The notes beneath the pieces are model-generated. The model ran no database searches. It was not told the origin of the DNA and worked only from the letters and a program-made list of their open reading frames with translations. Shown here in pieces: positions 23,364-33,990 of a DNA stretch of 64,000 nt. Source of the DNA: Megaustenia siamemsis (taxonomy: Eukaryota; Mollusca; Gastropoda; Stylommatophora; Ariophantidae); NCBI GenBank assembly GCA_032433765.1, contig JAVIAB010000159.1, positions 62,001 to 126,000 of the forward strand, written 5' to 3'. The stretch's first letter is position 1, and every line of letters begins with the position of its first letter. The translations under genes were made by a program, and so were the position numbers.

Positions 23364-24837
23364 GTTTCCTATAATACCTACCTCTCCCTTGACTATTGAT
23401 AGAACAAACAATTAATATGATGATGTGTTATTTTACAAAATATAATTATCAGCACTTTATGACTCTACTCTGGCCTCAGTTCCTGGAATAAATAGAAATT
23501 ATTATTAGTTTCCCTGTGGAATAAAAACAGTGTAGTCTAAAAATTATTATTATTAAATATGTTTTATCTTAAATTTATGACAAACATTAGTCTTCATTCA
23601 CTTTAAACATCAACATAAACCAGTTAAAAAAATTCAACCTGCACATAAAAAAATGTCATTACAATATATCATCATATGTCAATGTACCAATAATAATACT
23701 ATATTTTAAAATCAATTATTTATCCAAACTACATAACACAAGACTATGTAATAAAATCAAAATGTCAACCAGTTGAACCAGCTGTTGAGAAAAATGGTTT
23801 ACAATATAACTGCTGGTATTATTAAATAATATTTAAAAATACAATCTTTACTAATTACTATCGTTAATAATTACTTCATAAATTAATTAATCAAATACTT
23901 AATAAATAAATTAATTACTTAATAAATTGAATAACCAACTACTTAACTTAATTACTTAATTATATGTTTCTCAGCTGATGATGATCGGTCTCCTTGTCAA
24001 TGTTAATAATATAAATATATTTTAATCTAACTACACACGCGAATGGCCATTATCACACTTGAATATTACACTGTTATTTGATACTTAATTTGTTCTATAA
24101 TTTAAATTACCCCACTTGGATTTCTAGAATATCATCACTATTTCTCTATCAAAATGACACATGAACTCATTCCTCAACTTCAACACATGTGGGACAATTT
24201 CCTTTGAGTTATCTGATCTTGAGACGAATTCGTTCAGAGTTGTCTTTTCTTGAATAATTCAAAACAAACTGTGTGGGTCACAGGTCAGGCTAAATGAATT
24301 TAAAAAAAACTTGGAAACAATTGCGCAATTTGATGTATAAATTTGACAATTCTCAGCTGGCAGGAGTGGTAGATTTAAGTTGACTGAGAATCCTAGTGAC
24401 TCTTTCTTTCTTGACGACAATATTCTGATAATAGGTCAGATTTACGCTGACTAGAATGTGTGTGCCTTTCTCTTAGACACTTGACACAGGTAGAACTTGC
24501 GGTGTGTGTGGACTCTTGACCTCTGATTTATAAAATGACAATTTTGGACACAGGTAAATTTTAGCAGTTGTACTTCAAGGCTTGTAACTTGAACTCTTGA
24601 CTGGAACAACAGGTAGAACTTTAATTCATGGCTTCTAAACAGCTGGATAGAAACAGGTAAATTTGTTGACGTATAACTCTTGACCTCAGCGGCGGTACAC
24701 GGTGATTTCTTCGTGATTTCTTAGTTGAAGACTGGACAGGCTTTTTATATTTCCGTTAACTTTCTGTCATTCATTTATTTGATTTCTCTCCGCGACAAAC
24801 CCAGAATTCGTGCTGAGTCAATGGACCAAATCAATAA
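23364..24837 (-). other. 5' leader of LTR element with possible primer binding site
   Basis: AT-rich non-coding leader following the 5' LTR on the minus strand. A TGGTCCATTGACTCAGC segment starts about nine bases inside the LTR edge (near 24829) and is a candidate tRNA primer site because it begins with TGG; I cannot name the tRNA. Confidence 0.35.
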
Positions 24838-25966
24838 TGATATAGAGTCGTCTTGTTCTTTGTTATAACTTTATCTTTCTCCTTATATCGTATAGTGGCT
24901 AGTTGCTTAATGGTCACAGCACATCACAACATTGAGTTACAATGTAACAGATAAGATCATGACAGAGTCATTTTCCTTAATATATAATGATAATCACATT
25001 TATTGGATTTTCTGCTGGCACACATGATCTATAGTCTTGGATGCAACGTTTAATTAATGTCACACAATTTATTATAATTTATCTACTTACGACATGTAAG
25101 ATGAACACACACAATTCTTGAAACACTTGGAAGTGGAACTCATCACTTCACTTCACTATTACTGTCATCATATTCTTGTCAACTTATTTCTCTAGTTTCT
25201 ATCAATGTCAATTCCTACTGACTTGACTACTCAAGACTTCTACTCTTAACTTCTAACTGTTCTGACTCTGTTTCCAAACTACTTAACTGCTTCTACTTCT
25301 AACTTCTGCCTTGTTCTTTCGCTCTCCTAACCTTAACTCTCTCAAACTGTTGTGTATGACCTTATATACTCCCAACAACTCTCTTCTACCTGAGGCTCAG
25401 CAGCCAATCAGCTGCTGCCGAGTGCTCCTGCGACCCTTATGATCACAAGTGTTGGTCACTCTACGTTTACGTGTCCAGTGTCCACCATCTGTGACTCACC
25501 TGAACTTTCCCAAATTTGGACAAAGCATCCTGTTTCCCCGAATCTCTACAACCTATTTGGAATAACATTACCTCATGACACTGACCTCTCCTGGTAGCTA
25601 ATTACCTGGCAGAGTAACACCATGAGTTCAGTGCATGGTATCATGAGATGGTCATTTACAATTACAACTAACTTGCATGGACAATCGTGGCGATCTGACA
25701 ATAACACCACGAGGTCGTTGCATGTAACTAAACTTTAAGAGTGGGGATCATGGAAAATCCCATCGCTTTGTCCAATTCTATGAACCTCACTCCTTCCTCC
25801 TGGTTACTACCCTTCTCCTATAACCTCTACTGTAACTAAACTTCTGACTCACTAGTTATACTGAAATAACATCATTGTAGTTAAAATCTGCTGGTCGCCA
25901 CTATATGATACTGCTATTGACCATTGAGAAGCGGTAACAAGCTCTCAATAGCTCAACTCTATAACA
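24838..25966 (-). repeat. 5' LTR of the element (1,129 bp)
   Basis: Begins TGATATAGAGT (one change from the TGTTATAGAGT of the other copies) and ends ACTCTATAACA before ATGTC at 25967-25971. It is nearly identical to solo LTRs 1 and 4, not to its own partner at 18009. Confidence 0.88.
25362..25368 (-). promoter_or_regulatory. TATA box within the 5' LTR
   Basis: TATATAA on the minus strand inside GGGAGTATATAAGGTC. AATAAA follows on the same strand at 25004-24999, giving the usual U3-R-U5 order. The same pair is present in the other three LTRs (TATA at 16922-16928, 18576-18582 and 26972-26978). Confidence 0.6.
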
Positions 25967-26447
25967 ATGTCCAGTGGTAGTAAACGCGAAGATTTCTCTG
26001 ATGTCCAGTGGTAGTAGAGGCGAAGATATCTCTGATGTCCAGTGGTAGTAGACGCGAAGATATCTCTGATGTCCAGTGGTAGTAGACGCGAAGATTTCTC
26101 TGATGTCCAGTGGTAGTAGACGCGAAGATTTCTCTGATGTCCAGCTGTAGTAGACGCAAAGATTTCTCTGATGTCCAGCGGTAGTAGACGCGAAGATTTC
26201 TCTGATGTCCAGCTGTAGTAGACGCGAAGATTTCTCTGATGTCCAGCTGTAGTAGACGCGAAGATTTCTCTGATGTCCAGTGGTAGTAGACGCGAAGATT
26301 TCTCTGATGTCCAGCTGTAGTAGACGCGAAGATTTCTCTGATGTCCAGTGGTAGTAGACGCGAAGATTTCTCTGATGTCCAGTGGTAGTAGACGCGAAGA
26401 TTTCTCTGATGTCCAGTGGTAGTAGACGCGAAGATTTCTCTGATGTC
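25967..26447 (+). repeat. 34-bp satellite, block 3
   Basis: 481 bp, practically identical to block 2 unit by unit, including the marker units TAAACGCG and TAGAGGCG and the two units with AGATATCTC. It lies between the full element and solo LTR 4. Confidence 0.95.
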
Positions 26448-27576
26448 TGTTATAGAGTCGTCTTGTTCTTTGTTATAACTTTATCTTTCTCCTTATATCG
26501 TATAGTGGCTAGTTGCTTAATGGTCACAGCACATCACAACATTGAGTTACAATGTAACAGATAAGATCATGACAGAGTCATTTTCCTTAATATATAATGA
26601 TAATCACATTTATTGGATTTTCTGCTGGCACACATGATCTATAGTCTTGGATGCAACGTTTAATTAATGTCACACAATTTATTATAATTTATCTACTTAC
26701 GACATGTAAGATGAACACACACAATTCTTGAAACACTTGGAAGTGGAACTCATCACTTCACTTCACTATTACTGTCATCATATTCTTGTCAACTTATTTC
26801 TCTAGTTTCTATCAATGTCAATTCCTACTGACTTGACTACTCAAGACTTCTACTCTTAACTTCTAACTGTTCTGACTCTGTTTCCAAACTACTTAACTGC
26901 TTCTACTTCTAACTTCTGCCTTGTTCTTTCGCTCTCCTAACCTTAACTCTCTCAAACTGTTGTGTATGACCTTATATACTCCCAACAACTCTCTTCTACC
27001 TGAGGCTCAGCAGCCAATCAGCTGCTGCCGAGTGCTCCTGCGACCCTTATGATCACAAGTGTTGGTCACTCTACGTTTACGTGTCCAGTGTCCACCATCT
27101 GTGACTCACCTGAACTTTCCCAAATTTGGACAAAGCATCCTGTTTCCCCGAATCTCTACAACCTATTTGGAATAACATTACCTCATGACACTGACCTCTC
27201 CTGGTAGCTAATTACCTGGCAGAGTAACACCATGAGTTCAGTGCATGGTATCATGAGATGGTCATTTACAATTACAACTAACTTGCATGGACAATCGTGG
27301 CGATCTGACAATAACACCACGAGGTCGTTGCATGTAACTAAACTTTAAGAGTGGGGATCATGGAAAATCCCATCGCTTTGTCCAATTCTCTGAACCTCAC
27401 TCCTTCCTCCTGGTTACTACCCTTCTCCTATAACCTCTACTGTAACTAAACTTCTGACTCACTAGTTATACTGAAATAACATCATTGTAGTTAAAATCTG
27501 CTGGTCGCCACTATATGATACTGCTATTGACCATTGAGAAGCGGTAACAAGCTCTCAATAGCTCAACTCTATAACA
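26448..27576 (-). mobile_element. Solo LTR 4
   Basis: 1,129 bp with the same ends and the same ATGTC flanks (26443-26447 and 27577-27581). It shares the absence of the 42-bp segment with LTR 1 and the 5' LTR. Confidence 0.88.
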
Positions 27577-27845
27577 ATGTCCAGTGGTAGTAAACGCGAA
27601 GATTTCTCTGATGTCCAGTGGTAGTAGAGGCGAAGATTTCTCTGATGTTCAGTGGTAGTAGACGAGAAGATTTCTCTGATGTCCATCTGTAGTAGACGCG
27701 AAGATTTCTCTGATGTCCAGCTGTAGTAGACGCGAAGATTTCTCTGATGTCCAGTAATAGTAGACACGAAGATTTCTCTGATGTCCAGTGGTAGAAGACA
27801 CGAAGATTTCTCTGATGTCCAGCGGTAGAAGACACAAAGATTTCC
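27577..27845 (+). repeat. 34-bp satellite, block 4
   Basis: About eight units. The first two carry the same markers as blocks 2 and 3, then the units diverge (GACGAGAAG, GACACGAAG, GTCCATCTG). It decays at 27840. Confidence 0.93.
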
Positions 27846-27929
27846 ATCGAAAGTGAGCGAGAATAAAATATCTCTACGAGATAATCTGTGTAGTCAGGAA
27901 AGATCAAGGACTTCTTTGTTTGAAGGAAT

Positions 27930-29102
27930 CAACTACGAGGAGTGATTGACAGACATTTGTCAAGACTTCTCATTAAATCAACTACCAGGAGTGATTGACA
28001 GACATTTGTCAAGACTTCTCATTAAATCAACTACGAGAAGTGATTGACAGACATTTGTCAAGACTTCTCATTAAATCAACTACGAGGAGTGATTGACAGA
28101 CATTTGTCAAGACTTCTCATTAAATCAACTGCGAGGAGTGATTGACAGACATTTGGCAAGACTTCTTATTAAATCAACTACGAGGAGTGATTGACAGACA
28201 TTTGTCAAGACTTCTCATTAAATCAACTACGAGGAGTGGTTGACAGACATTTGGCAAGACTTCTCATTAAATCAACTACGAGGAGTGATTGACAGACATT
28301 TGTCAAGACTTCTCATTAAATCAACTACGAGGAGTGATTGACAGACATTTGGCAAGACTTCTCATTAAATCAACTACGAGGAGTGATTGACAGACATTTG
28401 TCAAGACTTCTCATTAAATCAACTGCGAGGAGTGATTGACAGACATTTGGCAAGACTTCTTATTAAATCAACTACGAGGAGTGATTGACAGACATTTGTC
28501 AAGACTTCTCATTTAATCAACTACGAGGAGTGGTTGACAGACATTTGGCAAGACTTCTCATTAAATCAACTACGAGGAGTGATTGACAGACATTTGTCAA
28601 GACTTCTCATTAAATCAACTACGAGGAGTGATTGACAGACATTTGGCAAGACTTCTCATTAAATCAACTACGAGGAGTGATTGACAGACATTTGTCAAGA
28701 CTTCTCATTAAATCAACTACGAGGAGTGATTGACAGACATTTGGCAAGACTTCTTATTAAATCAACTACGAGGAGTGATTGACAGACATTTGTCAAGACT
28801 TCTCATTAAATCAACTACGAGGAGTGATTGACAGACATTTGGCAAGACTTCTCATTAAATCAACTACGAGGAGTGATTGACAGACATTTGTCAAGACTTC
28901 TCATTAAATCAACTACGAGGAGTGATTGACAGACATTTGGCAAGACTTCTCATTAAATCAACTACGAGGAGTGATTGACAGACATTTGGCAAGACTTCTC
29001 ATTAAATCAACTACGAGGAGTGATTGACAGACATTTGTCAAGACTTCTCATTAAATCAACTACGAGGAGTGATTGACAGACATTTGTCAAGACTTCTCAT
29101 TC
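27930..29102 (+). repeat. 49-bp tandem array with palindromic core and 294-bp higher order
   Basis: About 24 copies of a unit containing TTGACAGACATTTGTCAA, a 6-bp inverted repeat around a 6-base loop. Units mostly alternate between TTTGTCAAG and TTTGGCAAG, the latter breaking the palindrome. Units 5-10 and 11-16 share the same series of variants (GCGAGG, CTTATT, GGTTGAC), showing a six-unit duplication. No sequence relation to the 49-bp integrase array. Confidence 0.95.
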
Positions 29103-29664
29103 AATGATAGGCGATTGACAAGTAATCAGTAAATGGGATGAGTGTTCTGGGATTGCATAATCGGAGCTTCCAGGACTACTCACCCCGAATACACAGAGTC
29201 CCGAAGAAATAAGGGGCCAAGCTGGCAACAACAACACCAAGCAAAGACTTACAGACAACTTTGAGTTACTCCTTCAAAGCGTGTATTTGTTGGTTTTGTT
29301 GCGTTTTCCAGCTTTCATCTTTGACGAAGTCCCTAGAGACTAGGAACTGAATTGTGCGTATTAATCCATTTTTCCCTGGCAGCTGTGTGCACAAAGCGTG
29401 TATGAGATACCACGAAGATGTAAAGTTGGACTGATTTATGAACCTAACTCAAAACAGAGGCGTGTTGGTAGATAGATAGGGAATTGGGACATGTTAGAAG
29501 TTATCAGCAGATGTGTACAACCGTTAGATTAGTAAAAGAGTCAAAGACAGCAGATAAATAACCAAGATAATGTTATTTAATAATAATTAATTTTATTCTC
29601 ATAATATAGGACTGTGTTTCCTTTTTCTGAAAAGACCTGGAGAAAGTGGCTAATAAATCCATCG
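29103..29664. other. Single-copy non-coding DNA
   Basis: No supported gene; ordinary AT-rich spacer between arrays. Confidence 0.45.
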
Positions 29665-30145
29665 AAGTAACCAATGAGCTTATGTTTTACCAGTAAAATG
29701 TCAAAGAAAGTAACCAGTGAGCTTATGTTTGACCAGTAAAATGTCAAAGAAAGTAAACCAGTGAGCTTATGTTTTACCAGTAAAATGTCAAAGAAAGTAA
29801 CCAGTGAGCTTATGTTTGACCAGTAAAATGTCAAAGAAAGAACCAGTGAGCTTATGTTTGACCAGTAAAATGTCAAAGAAAGAACCCCTGAGCTTATGTT
29901 TGACCAGTAAAATGTCAAAGAAAGTAACCAGTGAGTTTATGTTTGACCAGTAAAATGTCAAAGAAAGAAACCAGTGAGCTTATGTTTGACCAGTAAAATG
30001 TCAAAGAATGAACCAGTGAGCTTATGTTTTACCAGTAAAATGTCAAAGAAAGTAACCAGTGAGCTTATGTTTGACCAGTAAAATGTCAAAGAAAGTAACC
30101 AGTGAGCTTATGTTTGACCAGTAAAATGTCAAAGAAAGAACCAGC
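29665..30145 (+). repeat. 43-bp tandem array
   Basis: About 11 copies of a unit starting CCAGTGAGCTTATGTTTGAC and ending CAAAGAAAGTAA. Length varies by one or two bases at the AAAGTAAC end. Confidence 0.93.
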
Positions 30146-30202
30146 GCTCAACAATTGTCATCACATAAACCGCGGTGTCGTCGATAGAAACCCAGCGTTG
30201 CC

Positions 30203-31862
30203 AGTTGTAAAGTGCAACTAATATGTAGGATTAACAGTACAAGCTAGTTGTGTGAGGTACAACTAATATGTAGGATTAACAGTACAAGCTAGTTGTGTGA
30301 GGTACAACTAATATGTAGGATTAACAGTACAAGCTAGTTGTGTGAGGTACAACTAATATGTAGGATTAACAGTACAAGCTAGTTGTGTGAGGTACAACTA
30401 ATATGTAGGATTAACAGTACAAGCTAGTTGTGTGAGGTACAACTAATATGTAGGATTAACAGTACAAGCTAGTTGTGTGAGGTACAACTAATATGTAGGA
30501 TTAACAGTACAAGCTAGTTGTGTGAGGTACAACTAATATGTAGGATTAACAGTACAAGCTAGTTGTGTGAGGTACAACTAATATGTAGGATTAACAGTAC
30601 ATGCTAGTTGTGTGAGGTACAACTAATATGTAGGATTAACAGTACATGCTAGTTTTGTGAGGTACAACTAATATGTAGGATAACAGTACAAGCTAGTTGT
30701 GTGAGGTACAACTAATATGTAGGATTAACAGTACATGCTAGTTGTGTGAGGTACAACTAATATGTAGGATTAACAAGACGAGCTAGTTGTGTGAGGTACA
30801 ACTAATATGTAGGATAAACAAGACGAGCTAGTTGTGTGAGGTACAACTAATATGTAGGATTAACAGTACAAGCTAGTTGTGTGAGGTACAACTAATATGT
30901 AGGATTAACAAGACGAGCTAGTTGTGTGAGGTACAACTAATATGTAGGATTAACAGTACAAGCTAGTTGTGTGAGGTACAACTAATTTGTAGGATTAACA
31001 AGACGAGCTAGTTGTGTGAGGTACAACTAATATGTAGGATTAACAGTACAAGCTAGTTGTGTGAGGTACAACTAATATGTAGGATTAACAGTACAAGCTA
31101 GTTGTGTGAGGTACAACTAATATGTTGGATTAACAAGACACGCTAGTTGTGTGAGGTACAACTAATATGTAGGATTAACAGTACATGCTAGTTGTGTGAG
31201 GTACAACTAATATGTAGGATTAACAGTACATGCTAGTTGTGTGAGGTACAACTAATATGTAGGATTAACAGTACATGCTAGTTGTGTGAGGTACAACTAA
31301 TATGTAGGATTAACAGTACATGCTAGTTGTGTGAGGTACAACTAATATGTAGGATTAACAAGACGAGCTAGTTGTGTGAGGTACAATTAATATGTAGGAT
31401 TAACAGTACAAGCTAGTTGTGTGAGGTACAACTAATATGTAGGATTAACAGTACAAGCTAGTTGTGTGAGGTACAACTAATATGTAGGATTAACAGTACA
31501 AGCTAGTCGTGTGAGGTACAACTAATATGTAGGATTAACAAGACGAGCTAGTTGTGTGAGGTACAACTAATATGTAGGATTAACAGTACAAGCTAGTTGT
31601 GCGAGGTACAACTAATATGTAGGATTAACAGTACAAGCTAGTTGTGTGAGGTACAACTAATATGTAGGATTAACAGTACAAGCTAGTTGTGTGAGGTACA
31701 ACTAATATGTAGGATTAACAAGACGAGCTAGTTGTGTGAGGTACAACTAATATGTAGGATTAACAGTACAAGCTAGTTGTGTGAGGTACAACTAATATGT
31801 AGGATTAACAAGACGAGCTAGTTGTGTGAGGTACAACTAATATGTAGGATTAACAGTACAAG
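30203..31862 (+). repeat. 45-bp satellite, left part
   Basis: About 37 copies of a 45-bp unit GTACAACTAATATGTAGGAT...AGCTAGTTGTGTGAG. Each junction forms an inverted repeat TAGTTGT / ACAACTA with a 7-base loop. Main variants are AGTACAAGC, AGTACATGC and AAGACGAGC. It is split at 31862 by a LINE-A insertion. Confidence 0.96.
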
Positions 31863-32887
31863 AGATACATCTAGATGACATGGATATACGACTAATATGC
31901 AATCTATACTGGGAGCAAACAGCAATAATAAAATATAAGAAAGAGTTCTCTACACCCATTGATATAAAAAGAGGAGTAAGACAAGAATGCATTCTATCAC
32001 CAAGCTTGTTCAATCTACACACTGAGCAAATCTTTAAAAAACATCATAGAGATGCCAGGCCTACAAATTAATGGAAAGATAATCAATAACCTAAGATATG
32101 CTGATGATACTGTTCTACTAGCAGAAAATCCTAAAGACCTACAACAATTACTTAATGAAATAAACACGACAAGCAAAAAATATGGACTAGATATGAATAT
32201 CAAAAAGACTAAAACTATGATCATAAACAAAAAAAATACTCAAAACCCACAAGTGGATATCAAAATTGAAGGAATAGACCTTGAGACAGTTCAGAACTAT
32301 AACTACCTTGGACATACTATAACCAGTGATGGAAAATGTACAACTGAAATAAACAAAAGAATAGGAATGGCAAAAAGTAATTTTAATGTCATGAAGGACA
32401 TACTAACATCAAAACAAATAACACCAGAGCTAAAACTAAGATTATCAAAATGTTACATCTTCTCAATATTTTTATATGGTGCTGAAACATGGACATTAGA
32501 CAAGAAAACAGAACAGAGAATTGAAGCCTTTGAAATGTGGATATATAGAAGAATAGGTAGAATTGGATGGAAGGAATTGAAAACAAACGACGAAGTCTTA
32601 AAACAACTAAAAATGAAAAGAGAACTTCTGAACACAATTAGAACAAGACAAATGCGATTCTTGGGCCATGTTAAAAGACACAACAGCCAACTACAAGTAA
32701 TCCTGGAGGGGAAAATACAAGGTAAAAGAGGCAGAGGCAGACCAAGATTAACATGGACGAGTAACATCAAAAGATGGACAAATCCACCGATGACAACCTG
32801 CACCATCAAAGCAAGAGATAGAGTAAAATGGCGCTCCATGGTAGCCAACCTTCGTTGCGGAGACGGCACTCAATGATGATGATGATG
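31863..32887 (+). mobile_element. LINE-A, 5'-truncated copy inserted in the 45-bp satellite
   Basis: 1,025 bp. Codes for RT from NLYWEQTAIIKYKKEF and RGVRQECILSP, through the catalytic NLRYADDTVLLA, MNIKKTKTM and NYLGHTITSDGKCTTEINK, to the C-terminal blocks YGAETWTLDKK, RRIGRIGWKELKTND, RQMRFLGHVKRH, GKRGRGRPRLTW and RDRVKWRSMVANL, stop at 32874-32876. One frameshift near 32035-32050, in an A-run, separates the first 55 codons from the 274-codon rest. A GATGATGATGATG tail ends the element. The flanking AACAGTACAAG at 31852-31862 and 32888-32898 is an 11-bp target-site duplication of satellite sequence. Confidence 0.94.
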
Positions 32888-33720
32888 AACAGTACAAGCT
32901 AGTTGTGTGAGGTACAACTAATATGTAGGATTAACAGTACATGCTAGTTGTGTGAGGTACAACTAATATGTAGGATTGACAGTACAAGCCAGTTGTGTGA
33001 GGTACAACTAATATGTAGGATTAACAGTACATGCTAGTTGTGTGAGGTACAACTAATATGAGGATTAACAGTACAAGCTAGTTGTGTGAGGTACAACTAA
33101 TATGTAGGATTAACAGTACAAGCTAGTTGTGTGAGGTACAACTAATATGTAGGATTAACAGTACATGCTATTTGTGTGAGGTACAACTAATATGTAGGAT
33201 TAACAGTACAAGCCAGTTGTGTGAGGTACAACTAATATGTAGGATTAACAGTACAAGCTAGTTGTGTGAGGTACAACTAATATGTAGGATTAACAGTATA
33301 AATCAGTTGTGTGAGGTACAACTAATATGTTGGATTAACAAGACAAGCTAGTTGTGTGAGGTACAACTAATATGTAGGATTAACAGTACAAGCTAGTTGT
33401 GTGAGGTACAACTAATATGTAGGATTAATAGTACATGCTAGTTGTGTGAGGTACAACTAATATGTAGGATTAACAGTACAAGCTAGTTGTGTGAGGTACA
33501 ACTAATATGTAGGATTAACAGTACATGCTAGTTGTGTGAGGTACAACTAATATGTAGGATTAACAGTACAAGCTAGTTGTGTGAGGTACAACTAATATGT
33601 AAGGTTAACAAAACAAGCTAGTTGTGTGAGGTACAACTAATATGTAAGGTTAACAAAACAAGCTAGTTGTGTGAGGTACAACTAATATGTAAGGTTAACA
33701 AGACAAGCCAGTTGTGTGAG
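32888..33720 (+). repeat. 45-bp satellite, right part
   Basis: About 18 units, continuous with the left part if the LINE is removed. The last three units carry AAGGTTAACA in place of AGGATTAACA. Confidence 0.96.
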
Positions 33721-33990
33721 TCAAGTAAAACCTTCATCAAGGTAACCTGATTGTTGAAGTATATTTGGTAGAATACCACGGATAGTTATTGGAGCCTAGC
33801 TAAGCCACATCATCACATGATCCGGAGCTTACCTGCTTTATGAAAAGCACGTTAGTCAGTTTGTTGGTCATTTACTCGCATTTTGAGTTTCTTGTAACTT
33901 TCGACCTGCCAACTTTCACCCAACCCCAGAAGTCAACTTGACCTTCCCAACCTGTGTTGCGTATCCAACGAGCATCAATGTCCAGTGAAC
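33721..33990. other. Short single-copy spacer
   Basis: No gene or repeat that I can support. Confidence 0.4.

Larger units (their letters stand above)
18009..25966 (-). mobile_element. Degenerate Ty3/gypsy-type LTR retrotransposon, minus strand
   Basis: Element of about 8 kb with two LTRs (24838-25966 as 5' LTR, 18009-19180 as 3' LTR), a purine-rich tract next to the 3' LTR, a possible gag start at 23363 and an integrase C-terminus at 22190-21370. Protease, reverse transcriptase and RNase H are not recognisable; a 49-bp tandem array fills part of the space. The outer ends are TG...CA and both flanks read ATGTC. The two LTRs differ by a 42-bp segment and scattered substitutions, so either the element is old or one LTR was replaced by recombination with the neighbouring copies. 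It cannot be autonomous. Confidence 0.85.

Noticed and set aside
24780..24837. Definite primer binding site with named tRNA
   Set aside because: A TGG-starting segment exists but I cannot match it to a tRNA from sequence alone; kept only as a candidate in the leader entry.
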